A program made the translations under genes and the position numbers. The notes below the pieces were generated by a model. The model ran no database searches and was not told where the DNA came from. It saw only the letters and a list, made by a program, of their open reading frames with translations. Positions 23,202 to 34,373 of a stretch of 64,000 nucleotides of DNA are shown here, piece after piece (within the stretch, counting starts at the first letter, position 1; each line of letters starts with the position of its first letter). Location of the stretch: assembly GCA_030272155.1 (NCBI GenBank), contig CP126207.1, forward strand, positions 2,294,001 to 2,358,000, written 5' to 3'. The stretch comes from Tetradesmus obliquus (taxonomy: Eukaryota > Chlorophyta > Chlorophyceae > Sphaeropleales > Scenedesmaceae).

Positions 23202-23600
23202 GGCTGCTGCTGCTGCGCTGCCGCCACTGCTGCTGATGTGCACGCACCTATCCTCCCCCTCCGCTCACCATATGCTGGCCAGGCGCAGCGTGTCATTCAG
23301 GTCACACGATGTCCACGAACCTCAGCAGGCCAGTGCAGCATGTGTTGCTGCTGCTGCTGCTGCTGCTGTGTATATAGCACAAGTAGTAATCTCCTGCTCA
23401 CCAGATGCTGGCCAGGCACAGCGTGTAACTACTGTCCAATGATGCCCACAAAATCACAGCATGACAGTGCAGCATGTGTTGCTGCTGCTGCTGCTGCTGC
23501 TGCCGCTGCTGCTGCTATGTATATAGCACAAGTGATTTGCCCCCGCTCACCAGATGCTGGCCAGGCGCAGCGTGTCTTCCTACGTTCACAATCAATGTTG
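22561..23600. repeat. Diverged 110-150-bp tandem repeat with CTG runs
   Basis: A motif like CTCACCAGATGCTGGCCAGG followed by CGCAGCGTG recurs at about 22717, 22825, 22974, 23123, 23264, 23397 and 23546, separated by (CTG)n runs. On the minus strand each copy reads ACGCTGCGCCTGGCCAGC... then GGTGAG, which looks like an exon end with a splice donor. These are probably duplicated exon-intron fragments of the minus-strand Cys-rich gene to the right. No continuous coding frame is supported. Confidence 0.6.
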
Positions 23601-23624
23601 ATCCACATGGTGAACTATTGATCA

Positions 23625-23757
23625 AAGTCACCGGTGCAAAGTCAAAGTCACTGGTGCACCACGATCAAAGTCACTGGTGCACCACGATCAAAGTCACTGG
23701 TGCACCACGACGGTACAACTGCCGGCGTGCAGGTCAGACTCGTACTTGAAAAGGAGA
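23625..23757. repeat. 23-bp minisatellite derived from an exon-donor junction
   Basis: CACTGGTGCACCACGATCAA is repeated three to four times. On the minus strand it reads ATCGTGGTGCACCAGTGAC, which closely matches the 3' end of the real exon at 23850 (ATTGTGGTGGACCGGTGAGT). Sequence just right of it (to 23757) is a degenerate copy of that whole exon, reading KYESDLHAGSCTVVV against KYECDLKAGNCTIVV, with a Cys changed to Ser. Confidence 0.65.
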
Positions 23758-23849
23758 GTCAGAATCAATGAAATACATGTTTTGAATTACATTGATTACA
23801 TGAATTATATGAATCACATATAATACATGTTTTGAATTATGTCACTCAC

Positions 23850-24032
23850 CGGTCCACCACAATGGTGCAATTGCCGGCCTTCAGGTCGCACTCGTACTTC
23901 TTGCAGAGATCTGTCATGGCAACAGCAGCAACACAGAACAAGGGGTTGAGCTGTTGTGTCAGGGGGCGGACTGCGGGGAAAGGCTGGCCAGTTGCGTCAC
24001 AATGCGGCAGCTGCTGTTGCTAGCATGCGGCA

Positions 24033-24069
<37 letters not shown>

Positions 24070-24636
24070 GTTCCATGTTCCAGAAGCGGGTCTCGGACAA
24101 GGTGCGTCTCAGATCAGCACAGATCAGCTGTCACCTACACAAAAATGGCTGTACATAACACAGCCAACACACTGTTTTTCCAGGTGTTTGGTTGGTTGGG
24201 ACTACGACAGCCGTTGAAAAGGCTCACCAGGGTGATCAGGGCACTTGGTGGGGCACTTGACTGCAGGAAGGCAAATGCCATTCTGGCAGGCTCCTCCAGG
24301 GCCTGCAGGGTACAACAACGACAACAACACGTGAAACGTGACATGTAACATAACACATGACAAACAAGAAGGTTGACGTCCAACTTCACGCATTCTTTTT
24401 TGCATGAGCGGGATGGTCAGCTGTTGCTGATATGGAGAGGAGCCAGCAGCGTATACACACAACCCACGATTGCAGGATTACATAGAAATTCAATGAATCC
24501 GCAGTGTGTGCTGCCTGCTGCAGTCAAGCCAGCCTGAAGCATGAGGGCTGTGCAGCTGCTGATGCATTCAGTTTGATCAAGTTGTAAGCTTGCCACTTAC
24601 ATGGGGTGTCGTCAGGCCTGCACAGCACACACACAG

Positions 24637-24688
<52 letters not shown>

Positions 24689-25250
24689 GGGTTGCGTGTC
24701 AGTTGCACAGAGGTCCGCTTGTGCAGGTCGGCCAGTTATAGATCAGGAGCTGCTGCCAGGCAGATGCAGTCAGTTCCTGCATAGTGTTGGCAAAGCTAGG
24801 CAATGCAGGTTGCTGCACAAGCGGCTAAGGTATGAATTGGCTGCAGCATGCAAGCAATTTGAATGATGCAGGGCCCCAGCATGCAAGGCCCCAGCATGCA
24901 AGGCCCCAGCATGCACCCATGCAGGGCCCCAGCATGCTCCTGTGCATACTAAACGCTGACATTGGCGTCACACCTTCCGGAGGCTGTGCCCCACTGGTAG
25001 GACTCGCAGGCAGCGATCAGAGAAATGCAATGTCACACGTTTTATGTCACAGTCTGAGCCACTCACTTGTTCACCACAATGTCACACTTGCCGGTGGCTG
25101 GGTTACACTTGTTCAACAAGCAGGTGTTGTTGTTGGGAGGGCAGGGCATGGGGCCGCAGATGATAGGAGGAATGCAGTTTCCCGCCTGGCAGGTGCTCTG
25201 TGCAGCTGGTGCGTGCATGCAGTGGGTGCCCGGCACCAGCAGGCTGCAGG
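23850..25250 (-). CDS. Exons of a Cys-rich repeat protein, probably extracellular
   Basis: Three exons are readable. The exon ending at 25067 encodes TCQAGNCIPPIICGPMPC then a stretch with NTCLLNKCNPATGKCDIVV. Exon 24228-24302 (acceptor CTGCAG, donor GTGAGC) encodes ACQNGICLPAVKCPTKCPDHP. Exon 23850-23910 (donor GTGAGT) encodes DLCKKYECDLKAGNCTIVVD. The last two join in phase, and the product aligns residue for residue with the first: C-x-G-x-C-x-P-x3-C ... CP ... C-x4-C-x4-G-x-C. The regular Cys spacing resembles secreted Cys-rich repeat proteins (for example CTDC-type repeats of slime moulds); I do not recognise a named family. A region at about 24958-25015 could be another unit (ESYQWGTASGRCDANVS). 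The 5' start, full exon chain and stop are not resolved, and the 3' side has decayed into repeats. It may be a pseudogene at its 3' end. Confidence 0.5.
24638..24688. repeat. (CAG)n microsatellite, about 17 units
   Basis: Uninterrupted CAG run in what appears to be an intron or spacer of the Cys-rich gene. It opens long Ser/Ala/Gln frames that are not genes. Confidence 0.9.
24868..24940. repeat. Short tandem repeat of GGCCCCAGCATGCAA
   Basis: Four imperfect copies of a 15-20-bp motif. No coding signal. Confidence 0.8.
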
Positions 25251-25384
25251 TGCTTCGAGGGAACAGACGGCTGCTTGCCTGAGAGCAAGCAGTCTCTGCC
25301 CAGTGGCCGCTGATTTCAAGATTGCGAAGCTTCGGAAGTTGGCAGCCGTACATATGATATGCGCAGTTACGCATCCAATGTAAT

Positions 25385-25444
25385 GCTCCTGACTGGGGTT
25401 TCCCACTCCTCGTTGAGTGGAGCATGTAATGTAATGTAATGTAG
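25385..25444 (+). mobile_element. Retroelement-like 3' tail: hairpin plus (TGTAA)n, copy 1
   Basis: GCTCCTGACTGGGGTT is followed by a hairpin (CCACTC, loop CTCGTT, GAGTGG) and then TGTAA repeats. The same string occurs at 25956. A conserved hairpin followed by a short variable microsatellite is typical of the 3' end of some non-LTR elements and SINEs. The body of the element is not recognised. Confidence 0.5.
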
Positions 25445-25955
25445 TCCTCAGGACTTCGTGGGGTTCTATATATTTTCTTGTACATATATATGGCCATACA
25501 TATGGCTGCTTGGTATCACACGGGTCTTCGTTGCGCCTGAGAGGCGCCCTCAGTGTGTGATCATGAAGTTGATGAACACATGTGATCATGACCTGCACTG
25601 ACCGACAGTGTGCTCGCCAGCCTCTCAAGGTTAAACTGCTGTGTCTCATCGTTATCATATGCATATCATGGATAGGCCGCGGATGTGATGATTCCATTCA
25701 AACAGCCCCACGGCCTCACCTGATCATCCAGACCGTCAATGACATGCTCGACTAGACAGCATAGCTGCGACTCATGTCAGAACACTGACAAATATTGGTT
25801 CTATAAATTAGGCAGCCTCTGCGAGTCACAGATATACGCATGTATTGTTTGTCATTACGAAGTTTTCATAGTGGCGTGCTGTCCTCAGCGACCAGGCTTG
25901 GGTTCACTGCTAGTGCATCACTTGTGCATCGAATCCCCCTATGAGCCTCTCGTTG

Positions 25956-26041
25956 GCTCCTGACTGGGGTTCCCACTCCTCGTTGAGTGGAGCGTGTAAT
26001 GTAATGTAATGTAATGTAATGTAATGTAATGTAATGTAATG
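25956..26041 (+). mobile_element. Retroelement-like 3' tail: hairpin plus (TGTAA)n, copy 2
   Basis: Same hairpin segment as 25385-25444 with one base difference before the tail. The tail is longer here, about nine TGTAA units. Two insertions of one family within 600 bp, with different tail lengths, fit independent retroposition or a local duplication. Confidence 0.5.
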
Positions 26042-27047
26042 AATCGGCACATAGGAAGTTGCTACTTGTAGCCTTTGCGAGAACTTCAACCAATGTTAAC
26101 ACTAACGTTAGTGCACGGTCGTTGCTTGTCAGTACTCTCCATCGGCAGCTGCGCAGCTCTATTCAGCTGCCGGCCGCACCTTTGTCATGTACCTGCATGC
26201 ACTTGCCTGATTCCGAATCATGGCATGGCATCCTTTCTTGTGTCGGGCTGTTCTGAGCTGTTCTCCATCAGCTATGCCCTGCAGTGTTCAGTGCACATTC
26301 CTTGCACAAGTGTGCTGAGGTTCTTTCCTTTGTACTTGTTGAGCACCTGATGTGCTTCCACGGCACTCATCATCCCGATGATGGAGTTGGCAGGCGTTGG
26401 CATTGATGCATCCCCACTTCCTGAGTAGTTATGCTGATGCATATGCATCAAAATTGCACTTGGTGCCAGGGCACGCTGAGTGAGACGGAACCACAACAGC
26501 ATTTGCTTGCACGCAGGCATTCAGCCAAGCCGGGGACACGGCCCTGCTTTCTGCTGAGAAAGCAGCAATCATTCTAGCTGTGCTGCAAGCTCTGCACAGT
26601 ACAGTGGACAAACAGAAAGCACATCATTGTGCTGCTTTGGGGCTATGCAGCCCCAATCAATTTGAACTAGTCAAACTGCATCACTTGGCATCTTTTAGTA
26701 CTGAGATTCCTTTCTTTAGAGGTTGAAGTACTGATGAACACATCAACACAGTTGGTACAGCAATGCAGATGTGCTGCTGCGCTGTGTGTGCTTGCAGTAC
26801 AGCAGTGTGTAGCATGTTTTTGGGACAAGGGTGCCAGGTGGTGCTGCATGCCTCACTGTCTGTTGCCATGTGTGCATCACACGGCATGCCATGGTTTGTT
26901 TCGAATGGTCTTTCATGCAGACACACCATTGCTGTTTAGCAATATAGGGACCAAGACCCTGAGAGGGTGTGTGCCACACTGTTTGGTGTGGTCTATACGT
27001 TGAAGGTCTCGGACAACAGTCATTCATCTGCCGGATTGAATGGTTGG

Positions 27048-27110
<63 letters not shown>

Positions 27111-28055
27111 GAAGAAGAATGGTGTGGTTGGTGTATGACCACGTTGACTGTCTATGACTGCTAGGCGAGGTGCCACCCCCCAGTGGTCAGTGTGTGAGCC
27201 AGGATCGAGCAGCGCTGGTTGGCTGTCATGCTGCTCCATCATGCTGACTCATCGTGCTGATGGCAGGGGCTGATGGCGACATTGCTAAAGCTTATCTGGT
27301 AACATGGTTATCCCTATTCCAGAGTACAGGGACAGGGGGGAGCACATTCCTGCTGACCAGATTTTTCTTTTATCTGCAGGTAATACTAAAACAGGTTGAC
27401 GCAGGAGCCTCCTGCGAGATGGCGCCCCCCAAAGCACCATGGATGAACCTCTGATAGTCATATCTGCGGCTGAGCCATGTGAGTACGCATTATGTTGCAT
27501 TATGCTTCTCTTCAATGTCTTTTACTGCAACTCATAATACTGCTGACTCGTCATGCTGATGGCAAGCCACTCAACAGCTGGAGCGCTGCGGGCTAGCCGT
27601 TGCAGCTGCTGCCACATCACACTGGGTGTTCAGTGATGCCAACCACTCCCATGTAACAAACATGTGTTGGTGCGTATACATCTTCTGAGTGGGGCATGTT
27701 CTAGGCCGCTGCAGCTGCATGATGGCCTGGCTTCTGCTGCTGCTGCTGCTGCTGATCAGCATCAGCTGCTCATGAGCAAGCTGCTGCATCGATCAAGTGT
27801 CTCCGGATGCCTCCGGGGCGCTGTGTACCACCTCACTGTGTTGAACCCCCTTTTAGCTGTCGTTACTCACAAGCTGCTTAGGCTTTGTAGCCAGTGGCGT
27901 AGCTGTGGGCGGGTGTAACCCTCGAGCATGTGTACCTGCACGCACATGTAACACTGCGTCACAACTCGCTCGGCTACATGCCCCGCAAAACTGCAGAAAG
28001 ACTCTTAGTTGAACTTTATGTACATGAAATCATCTTTATCGTCATTTTGATCAGC
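26042..28055. other. Intergenic, with a (GAT)n microsatellite
   Basis: I see no supported gene. A (GAT)n run of about 19 units followed by GAA repeats lies at 27051-27116, and a short CTG run at about 27736. Reading frames here are short and lack domains. Confidence 0.6.
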
Positions 28056-31000
28056 ATGAGGGGAGTACTGCGAATCGTAATGGCTCTGCTGCTTGCTGCG
28101 GCAGTAGCAGCTCATCCTCATCACCACCGTCGCAATCTTGCGCAAGTACAGGATCAGGACAACGTAAACGGCAAGGGCAATGGAAACGGCAATAACAACG
28201 GGAACGGTGGTGGCAACGGCAATGGCAATGGCAACAAAGGGAACAGCACCGGGAAGGGTCCCCGGTTCAATTTCCCCAGGGGCACCGCGAAAGGCTTCCT
28301 CGATAAGCTAAAGGCAGACAAGGTTAAGCATATACTTGACAACTTTAACTTGGATGACACATCAGCTTTGGCTCAAGTGCTCGAGGATGACCCGGATTTG
28401 GTGAGTAGGGTGTCACCCGCCCCGCACTTGTCACGGCGTCCGCATGCAGGGTCCGATGGTCACTACCAGCTTTCGAAGCTGGTTTTAGTGCTTGATCAAA
28501 TGGTTTATGAGGCTTTTGAGCGACGCACAGTGGCGCAGCAGCTGCTAGATCTAAGCTGTCAGGCCTTGGCTGGACAACAGCAGCAGATGCAGCGTGTGGA
28601 CGCAAGACCCTGGATGATGGTTCAAAGCACGGCGAAGTACACCTTTATGTTATGATAGGCCAGCATTTCCTGATGTATGAACAGCAGCATCAGTTCTAAA
28701 GTTGCTGGCGGCACCGCACTGCCTCTACGGGTCTGTGTTGTGGCAGTGCTGCTGCTCCGTCATCCCTAGTCATGACAATGACCATAACCACGCGTTGACA
28801 CAGAATTTCTGTCCAAAACACTTCTTTACACACATTTGCAGGGTGTCGACAGCTCAACCGACGAGCCTCAGCTGATCTACGCCTGTGCCAGCCTGGCAGT
28901 GCCAGATGGCACAGCACCACCCAGCACACAGGACCCAAACAACCCAGCCACCGATCAAGCAGGCACACCAGCTGCATTCGATGCCATCACTATCGCACAG
29001 GCCGGCGCAGGCACGCCAACTGTGGTGTCGCCCGGCTCGATGCGTATCACCGCTGGCGAGAACCTCAACTTGGTCAGCCCTGTTACTTTGGACCCCGCGG
29101 TGACACCAGCCAGTGTATGGGCGCTGTCATCTCGTAGGCTGGCTCCCCTGAAGATTTGGTGAGCAGATATGTGCTGTGATTGTGACTTGCAGCAGCAGCG
29201 ACGGCGGCGGCAAGAGCAGCAGCAGCTGCAGCAGCAGACATGTGCTCACACAACCACAGCTTATGAGCTGCAGCCAGCATCAACGAGTGAGATCGCCAGC
29301 TGTGTTGCAATCCTGGCACATGCTGTCGCTGGTGTTGATCCTGCTGCAGCTACCAAATCAACAAACAACGACCAGTGCAAGAGCAGTGGCCCGTGCATGC
29401 TGCTGTTTGACGATAAGAATCCCAGCAGCGAGCAAGGCCCCTGGAGTACTGTCACAACTGCCTGGTGCGGCTTCATGCCTGGGCGCAACAGGACATTTAG
29501 ACGCAACATTGGCTTCCTTGTTGTCCAATGTTTTGTGAACATATCGCACTAACTTGCTGAGTGTTCTCACCTGCGGGTTTGTGCACTTCTGCAGGTCCCA
29601 GGGACTGCTGCTCAGCCTGGCAAGTATGCTGCAGCCGTGCAGCGCACTGCAGCAACGATTAAAGCTAGGTTACATCACTGAGCCATGTGACTGGCCATGC
29701 TGCTGCTGCTGCCACTGCCGCTGCTGCTGCTGCTGCTACTGCCGCTGCTGCTGCTGCTGCTGCTGCAGGCTGAACTTCAGAGGCTGCAGGGTCACAGGCA
29801 GCGCATGGAACAGCGCCTACAACCGCACCGTCATCCAGACCCCACCCTACAGTGCAGATGCAGACGTCAACAACGTCACCCCGCAGGAGCTAGCCAACAT
29901 TGCAGCGATCTGGCGTGCTGTGTCCGAGGATTACTCACCCTTCAACGTAGATGTGACAACAGTAAACCAGGAGGCACTCGGCATATCTCCTGCGCTATAC
30001 ATCCAAGTGTGCATCGGCGGCGACGCTATGGAGGCCCTGGGCAACTTGGCTGGTGGTTATGCGTTTGTGGGCATATTCGGGCGCAGCAACACGTATTATC
30101 AGCCAGCCTGGATCTTCCCTGCGCAGCTGGGCCAAGGCTGGCCTAAGTGAATGCCAGCAAGCGTCAGCAACAGCAGCAATTCACGATAGCTGTTACAGCA
30201 GATCCTTGCCGATTGGTTGTAGCGGACCTGGTCGCTGCTGTGTGGGGCGGTTGGCGCCTGATAGCTTAGTTCCAAGCAGTTCCCTGGGCCAAGGCACCGC
30301 AATCATGTGGTTGCTTGCCAGCACTTCCAGTGTTACATCTTCTGCTTGATGAACCATGTGCCGATTCTCGTTGCAGCTGGGCTGGGGCTGGCCCAAGTTA
30401 GCGGCAGCACGCTTCAGCAGCAGCAGCAGCAGTCCACGAATTATTTGCCAGTCATGCTTGTCAAGTTCCAGCGATCCTTGTGTCTTCTGGATGTGCCGGG
30501 CAGGCCTTTGCTGCGTTTGGGCTATGACTGTCTACTGCTGCTCCCACTTCTGCTGCGCCGCACAGGTATGTCTGGGAGGCTGTGTCTCACGAGGTTGGGC
30601 ACACCATGGGCTTGCTGCATGATGGGCGCAGAGCAACAGACGGCAGCAGCACGGCGTATTATGAGGTGCGGGGCGCCACCATAACTCTGGATCCTGCATC
30701 TACTACATCTACTTGAAATCCTGCATCTACTTGAAAATCCTGCATCTACTTGAAAATCCTGCATCTACTTGAAAATCCTGCAACTACTTGATAATCCTGC
30801 ATCTACTTGAAAATCCTGCTTCTACTTGAAAATCCTGCATCTACTTGAAAATCCTGCATCTACTTGAAAATCCTGCATCTACTTGAAAATCCTGCATCTA
30901 CTACATCTACTTGAAAATGACACCAGCCGTCAGAAACTTGCAAGCAACAGCAGCAAGCAAATAGCGCCGCTGCGCAGTTGCGACAGCACTGGCTGAGTCC

Positions 31001-32052
31001 TGCAGGTCCGGCGTGTAAATTTGGGTACCATCGATGAGCGTTGCTCCGAAAGAGTTGAGCCCTGCTTTTCACAGCAGATGCAGTGCAGTTTGCAAGCTAG
31101 CAACGTCATCAGTATTGTCAGCGCTGGTAGCCGGCTGCAACACAAACATCGGCAGCTTATGAACCTGCTGCTGCCGCTGCTGCAGGGCGTCAACGGCTGG
31201 GCGCCTATCATGGGGGTGGGCTACTACCAGCCCCTCACGCAGTGGTCCAAGGGGAACACAGGCGCAGACAACCTGCAAGATGATGTAGCCATCATAGCTG
31301 GCAAGCTTCGCTACTCGTGGTCGGGCAACGGCAACACAACCACAAACGCAATAAACCTCAGACCCACGGTGCTGTCAAATGGGGTTGCAAATGTCAGTGC
31401 GCTGGGTATTGTGCAGCAACCTGGGGCGCTGGACATGTTTAAAGTGACGGCTGGTGCCGGGCTGCTGTCTTTTTCAGTGGCAGGGGTTAATGCATTTGGG
31501 GGCGACCAGCGCTCCAACTTGAAGGTGGCAGTGCGGGTGCTGAATGCGGCTGGTGCTGAGATTGCCAGCAGCCAGAATACGGCTGGGCTGGGAGTGACAG
31601 GGACAGCATTCCTGCCAATAGCAGGTGAGCAGTATGTGCACAGCTCCAAGTGTAGAGCGCAAGCAGTGCCTGTCAGTCTGGATAGAGGCATGTGTGTCCT
31701 GCCGCGTACCCACGTCAAGCTAAATCACTAATCTACCACTGAGGTACGCAAGTGCCGCGATTGCATGCAAATGCAACCACAGGCGCCAACTTCAACCAGG
31801 TCATAGGCGCCAGCCTCAACAATCCCCTCACCACACACCACAACGCAACAATCCCCTCACCACACATGTCTGCAACCTCACACAGACACCCAACATTTTA
31901 TACAATTCATTCCAACTGCAGGTGACTGTTTCATCGAGGTCAGGGGCGCCAGCCTCAATGATGCCCTCACCACTGGCTCGGCAGCTTACGGCAGCCTGGG
32001 CCAGTTCCAGCTCAGCGCCACCTTCACAGCGTCCACCAGGCGCATCGGGTGA
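28056..32052 (+). CDS. Secreted zinc metallopeptidase, multi-exon
   Basis: Exon 1 (28056-28400) starts at an ATG giving a signal peptide (MRGVLRIVMALLLAAAVAA), then a Gly-Asn repeat segment, and ends at GTGAGT. Exon 2 begins at 28842 (GVDSSTDEPQLIYACASL) and runs to about 29113. Exon 29769-30146 encodes LNFRGCRVTGSAWN ... FPAQLGQGWPK. It joins in phase to exon 30566-30665 with YVWEAVSHEVGHTMGLLHDG, which carries the zinc site HEVGH with a third ligand His. Exon 31186-31624 (GVNGWAPIMGVGYYQP ... QWSKG) and exon 31922-32052 (C-terminal beta domain, GSLGQFQLS, stop TGA) complete it. The WAPIMG...QWSKG segment downstream of HExxHxxGLxHDG is typical of a metzincin-like secreted peptidase family found in algae and bacteria. 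A linking exon between about 29113 and 29769 is expected but was not found by eye. Substrate unknown; extracellular matrix proteins are plausible. Confidence 0.75.
30373..30432 (+). repeat. Partial duplicate of an exon-donor segment inside an intron
   Basis: AGCTGGGCTGGGGCTGGCCC repeats, in diverged form, the end of the metallopeptidase exon at 30125-30180, including the splice boundary (AAGTTAGC against AAGTGAAT). It is a local tandem duplication within the intron. Confidence 0.6.
30690..30917. repeat. 19-bp intronic minisatellite
   Basis: About eleven copies of CTGCATCTACTTGAAAATC lie inside the metallopeptidase intron 30666-31185. One variant copy has CTGCAACTAC. Confidence 0.9.
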
Positions 32053-32084
32053 CACTAGTGTCACCGGGTGACACATGGAGCGTG

Positions 32085-32180
32085 GTGACGGGACGCAGCT
32101 TACGACAACCTGGGCCAGTTCCAGGTCAGCTCCACCTTCACAGCCTTCACTAGGCGCATCGAGTGACGCTAGTGTCACCG
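32085..32180 (+). pseudogene. Degenerate duplicate of the last metallopeptidase exon
   Basis: GCAGCTTACGACAACCTGGG, then CCAGTTCCAG and the sequence up to CGCATCGAGTGA, repeats the end of the exon 31922-32052. A second fragment (31790-31830, GGCGCCAGCCTCAACAATCC) duplicates its start, upstream. The repeats show local exon shuffling at the 3' end of the gene. Confidence 0.6.
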
Positions 32181-33891
32181 GGTGACACTATTGTCGCCGG
32201 GTGGCACTTTGGAGCATGGTGGCTGGACGCATCCAGCTGCTTCGTGCTGAGGTTGGTGCTGCTGCTGCGCGGTTTGGGCGCCTGAGCACTGCTCGTGTTT
32301 TATTTTGTTTCGCTACTTTTCAAGATGTGTGGTGTAAGTGCAATCTGCTGCTGCAGCGCCAGCCGTGTGGGCTGCACTTGAACAGCTGCGTTTGCCAAGA
32401 TGTGAGAACATGGGGTAACACGGATCATAGTTATTTTACACTGGGGCCTTGTGTGCATGAGCAGGTGGCGCAAGCTGCAGCTGTTGACTTGTCAACTGCA
32501 GCCTGTTTGGGAGCTCCGGCACAACATTGTGAGCTGCAGATACTGGGCATGAGGTTGGCGTGCAGGAAGTGTCATGTTGCCTGTTGTTGGTACATCACAG
32601 GCAGGCAGCACCTGCCTTTTGCTGTTGGGCGCTTGGTTGGCTGACAATGCTGGAGTTGAATTGCATCTGCTGTGCCCGCAATCATGAGCACCACACACCT
32701 CATCCTTTTGGCAACCCTGACATGCCCTTTTTAAGATGGCGGGCTTGCTTCAGATGACAGTTTAACGGCATGGCACATTACATTTGTGGTGCATTGAGCA
32801 ATAGGGTGGGGAAGCGCACGATGGTTGGCTGGCAGCAAACGCTTGAGGCAGATGGTTTTGCTTTGTGTTGTATTGTGATAGTGACGTCGCTTGGTTGGCC
32901 AAGGAGTCTGCTAGACCCATGCATGTCAGGCATCAACACCATGACACGATGCTAGCTGCATAGCACATGCTTGTACAGAGTCCTGCCATGCATGTACATG
33001 AATACATACGTTGGGCTGTATCTCCTGTACTCTTGAATGTACATGCTCACAAACATGCTTGCATAGCCTGCATTGCATGTACGTGACTACATATGTTGGG
33101 TTGCATCTGCGCCACAAAGGTTCGCGTTTCTTTCTGGGATTGTTACAGGCGTACAGCCATTACACACTGCCCCATTTCTGGTTCCGTCTCTTTGTTTCTT
33201 TGTCAAGATGCATGTTGACGTCACTCATTAGCATCACCTGTGCACCTGTGTTTCCTGCATGTCTCCTGCATGGCGCCTGCATTATAACATAACCTATGCC
33301 AGCCAGGTGGGGTTGATAACAGCAGCGCTGCTGCAGTGCCTGTTGGTGTGCGTGTTAGGCAGGCAATCTTAAACAGTGGGTGCTATTGCTTCTGCTGCTC
33401 TGCACAGTGCATGCAAGCAGACTGCCTGAAACAGTGAGCGCTGCTCGTTCTGCTGCTTTGTCTGCATGATTGCCTGCATGTCATGTGATGTACTCGCAGT
33501 TAGCGCTCGGCCGAGCGGCTGCGTTTCTTCTGCACAGTGTGCATGTCTGCACGCAGTGAGTAGCGTTGCTGACACACCTACTACAGAAGCCCCTTCCCTT
33601 GTATACTGTGAAGATTGGCACACGCTGTGCATGCGGCAGTTGCTGCTGCTGTTGATGAGCCTGCCCAGGATCCTGCTGCTAGGCATTCATAGAAACTTTC
33701 TAGGCGTGGTGCTACAGCTGCAGCTCTGCACAGGATGGCATCTGTGACGGGCTGATGCTAGTGCACGACTTGCCAGGCTGACAGATACGATCTTTTGCTG
33801 CTGTTCGTGCTTAAATGGTTGAGGACTTGGCGATGGCGGTGGCTGCACTGCCGCTGCTGCTTCATCCACTGCCAGGCTGACAGATACGATC
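32181..33891. other. Intergenic, no gene recognised
   Basis: No frame with a recognisable domain. A 22-bp direct repeat (TGCCAGGCTGACAGATACGA + TC) occurs at about 33772 and 33871, the second copy ending where the inverted-repeat element at 33892 begins. Confidence 0.55.
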
Positions 33892-34373
33892 AAAATTCAC
33901 TACATCAAGCCTTAGAAGTCTCTGACGTTACCAATCTGTTATCCACGCAGCAAACCCCGTCAGCCCCACACTCCAGGAACTGCCAGTTCATCCATCCGGG
34001 ATGGATGCTTGCTTGGGGCTGCTGTCACTCTGTCTGGGGCCGCTATGCCTGCTGCCTGAGTGGCCGCACTCATCTCGTGTGCAAGAAGTAGGATGCCGCT
34101 GCAACTGCTCAACCAGTCACTGCCAGCCAGCTTTGCCACGATGTTGTGCACTCAGCCCAAAAGCCACACAAACAAACTTGATGATGGAGTACCAGGCCAT
34201 CAGAGAGTTTTTGCTCTGAAGTTGCTCTCAAAACTTCAGATGCAAAAGCCAACTACCGCTCCATCCGGGATGGATGAACTGGCAGTTCCTGGAGTGTGGG
34301 GCTGACGGGGTTTGCTGCGTGGATAACAGATTGGTAGCGTCAGAGGTTTCTAAGGCTTGATGTAGTGAATTTT
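33892..34373. mobile_element. Inverted-repeat (foldback/MITE-like) element, 482 bp
   Basis: The left arm starts AAAATTCACTACATCAAGCC and runs to about 34008. Its inverted copy occupies about 34258-34373. The arms are about 115 bp with a handful of mismatches, and the 250-bp centre is unique and non-coding. Long terminal inverted repeats with no coding capacity suggest a non-autonomous DNA transposon. I could not define a clear target-site duplication. Confidence 0.7.

Noticed and set aside
23474-23540. Poly-Cys/Ala/Leu frames at CTG runs, also at 24041, 34949, 35246 and 46090
   Set aside because: These are translations of (CTG)n and (CAG)n microsatellites. Only frames joined to non-repeat coding sequence were kept.
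27024-27242. Poly-Asp / poly-Ile frames at the (GAT)n run
   Set aside because: They arise from the microsatellite in both strands and have no flanking coding signal.
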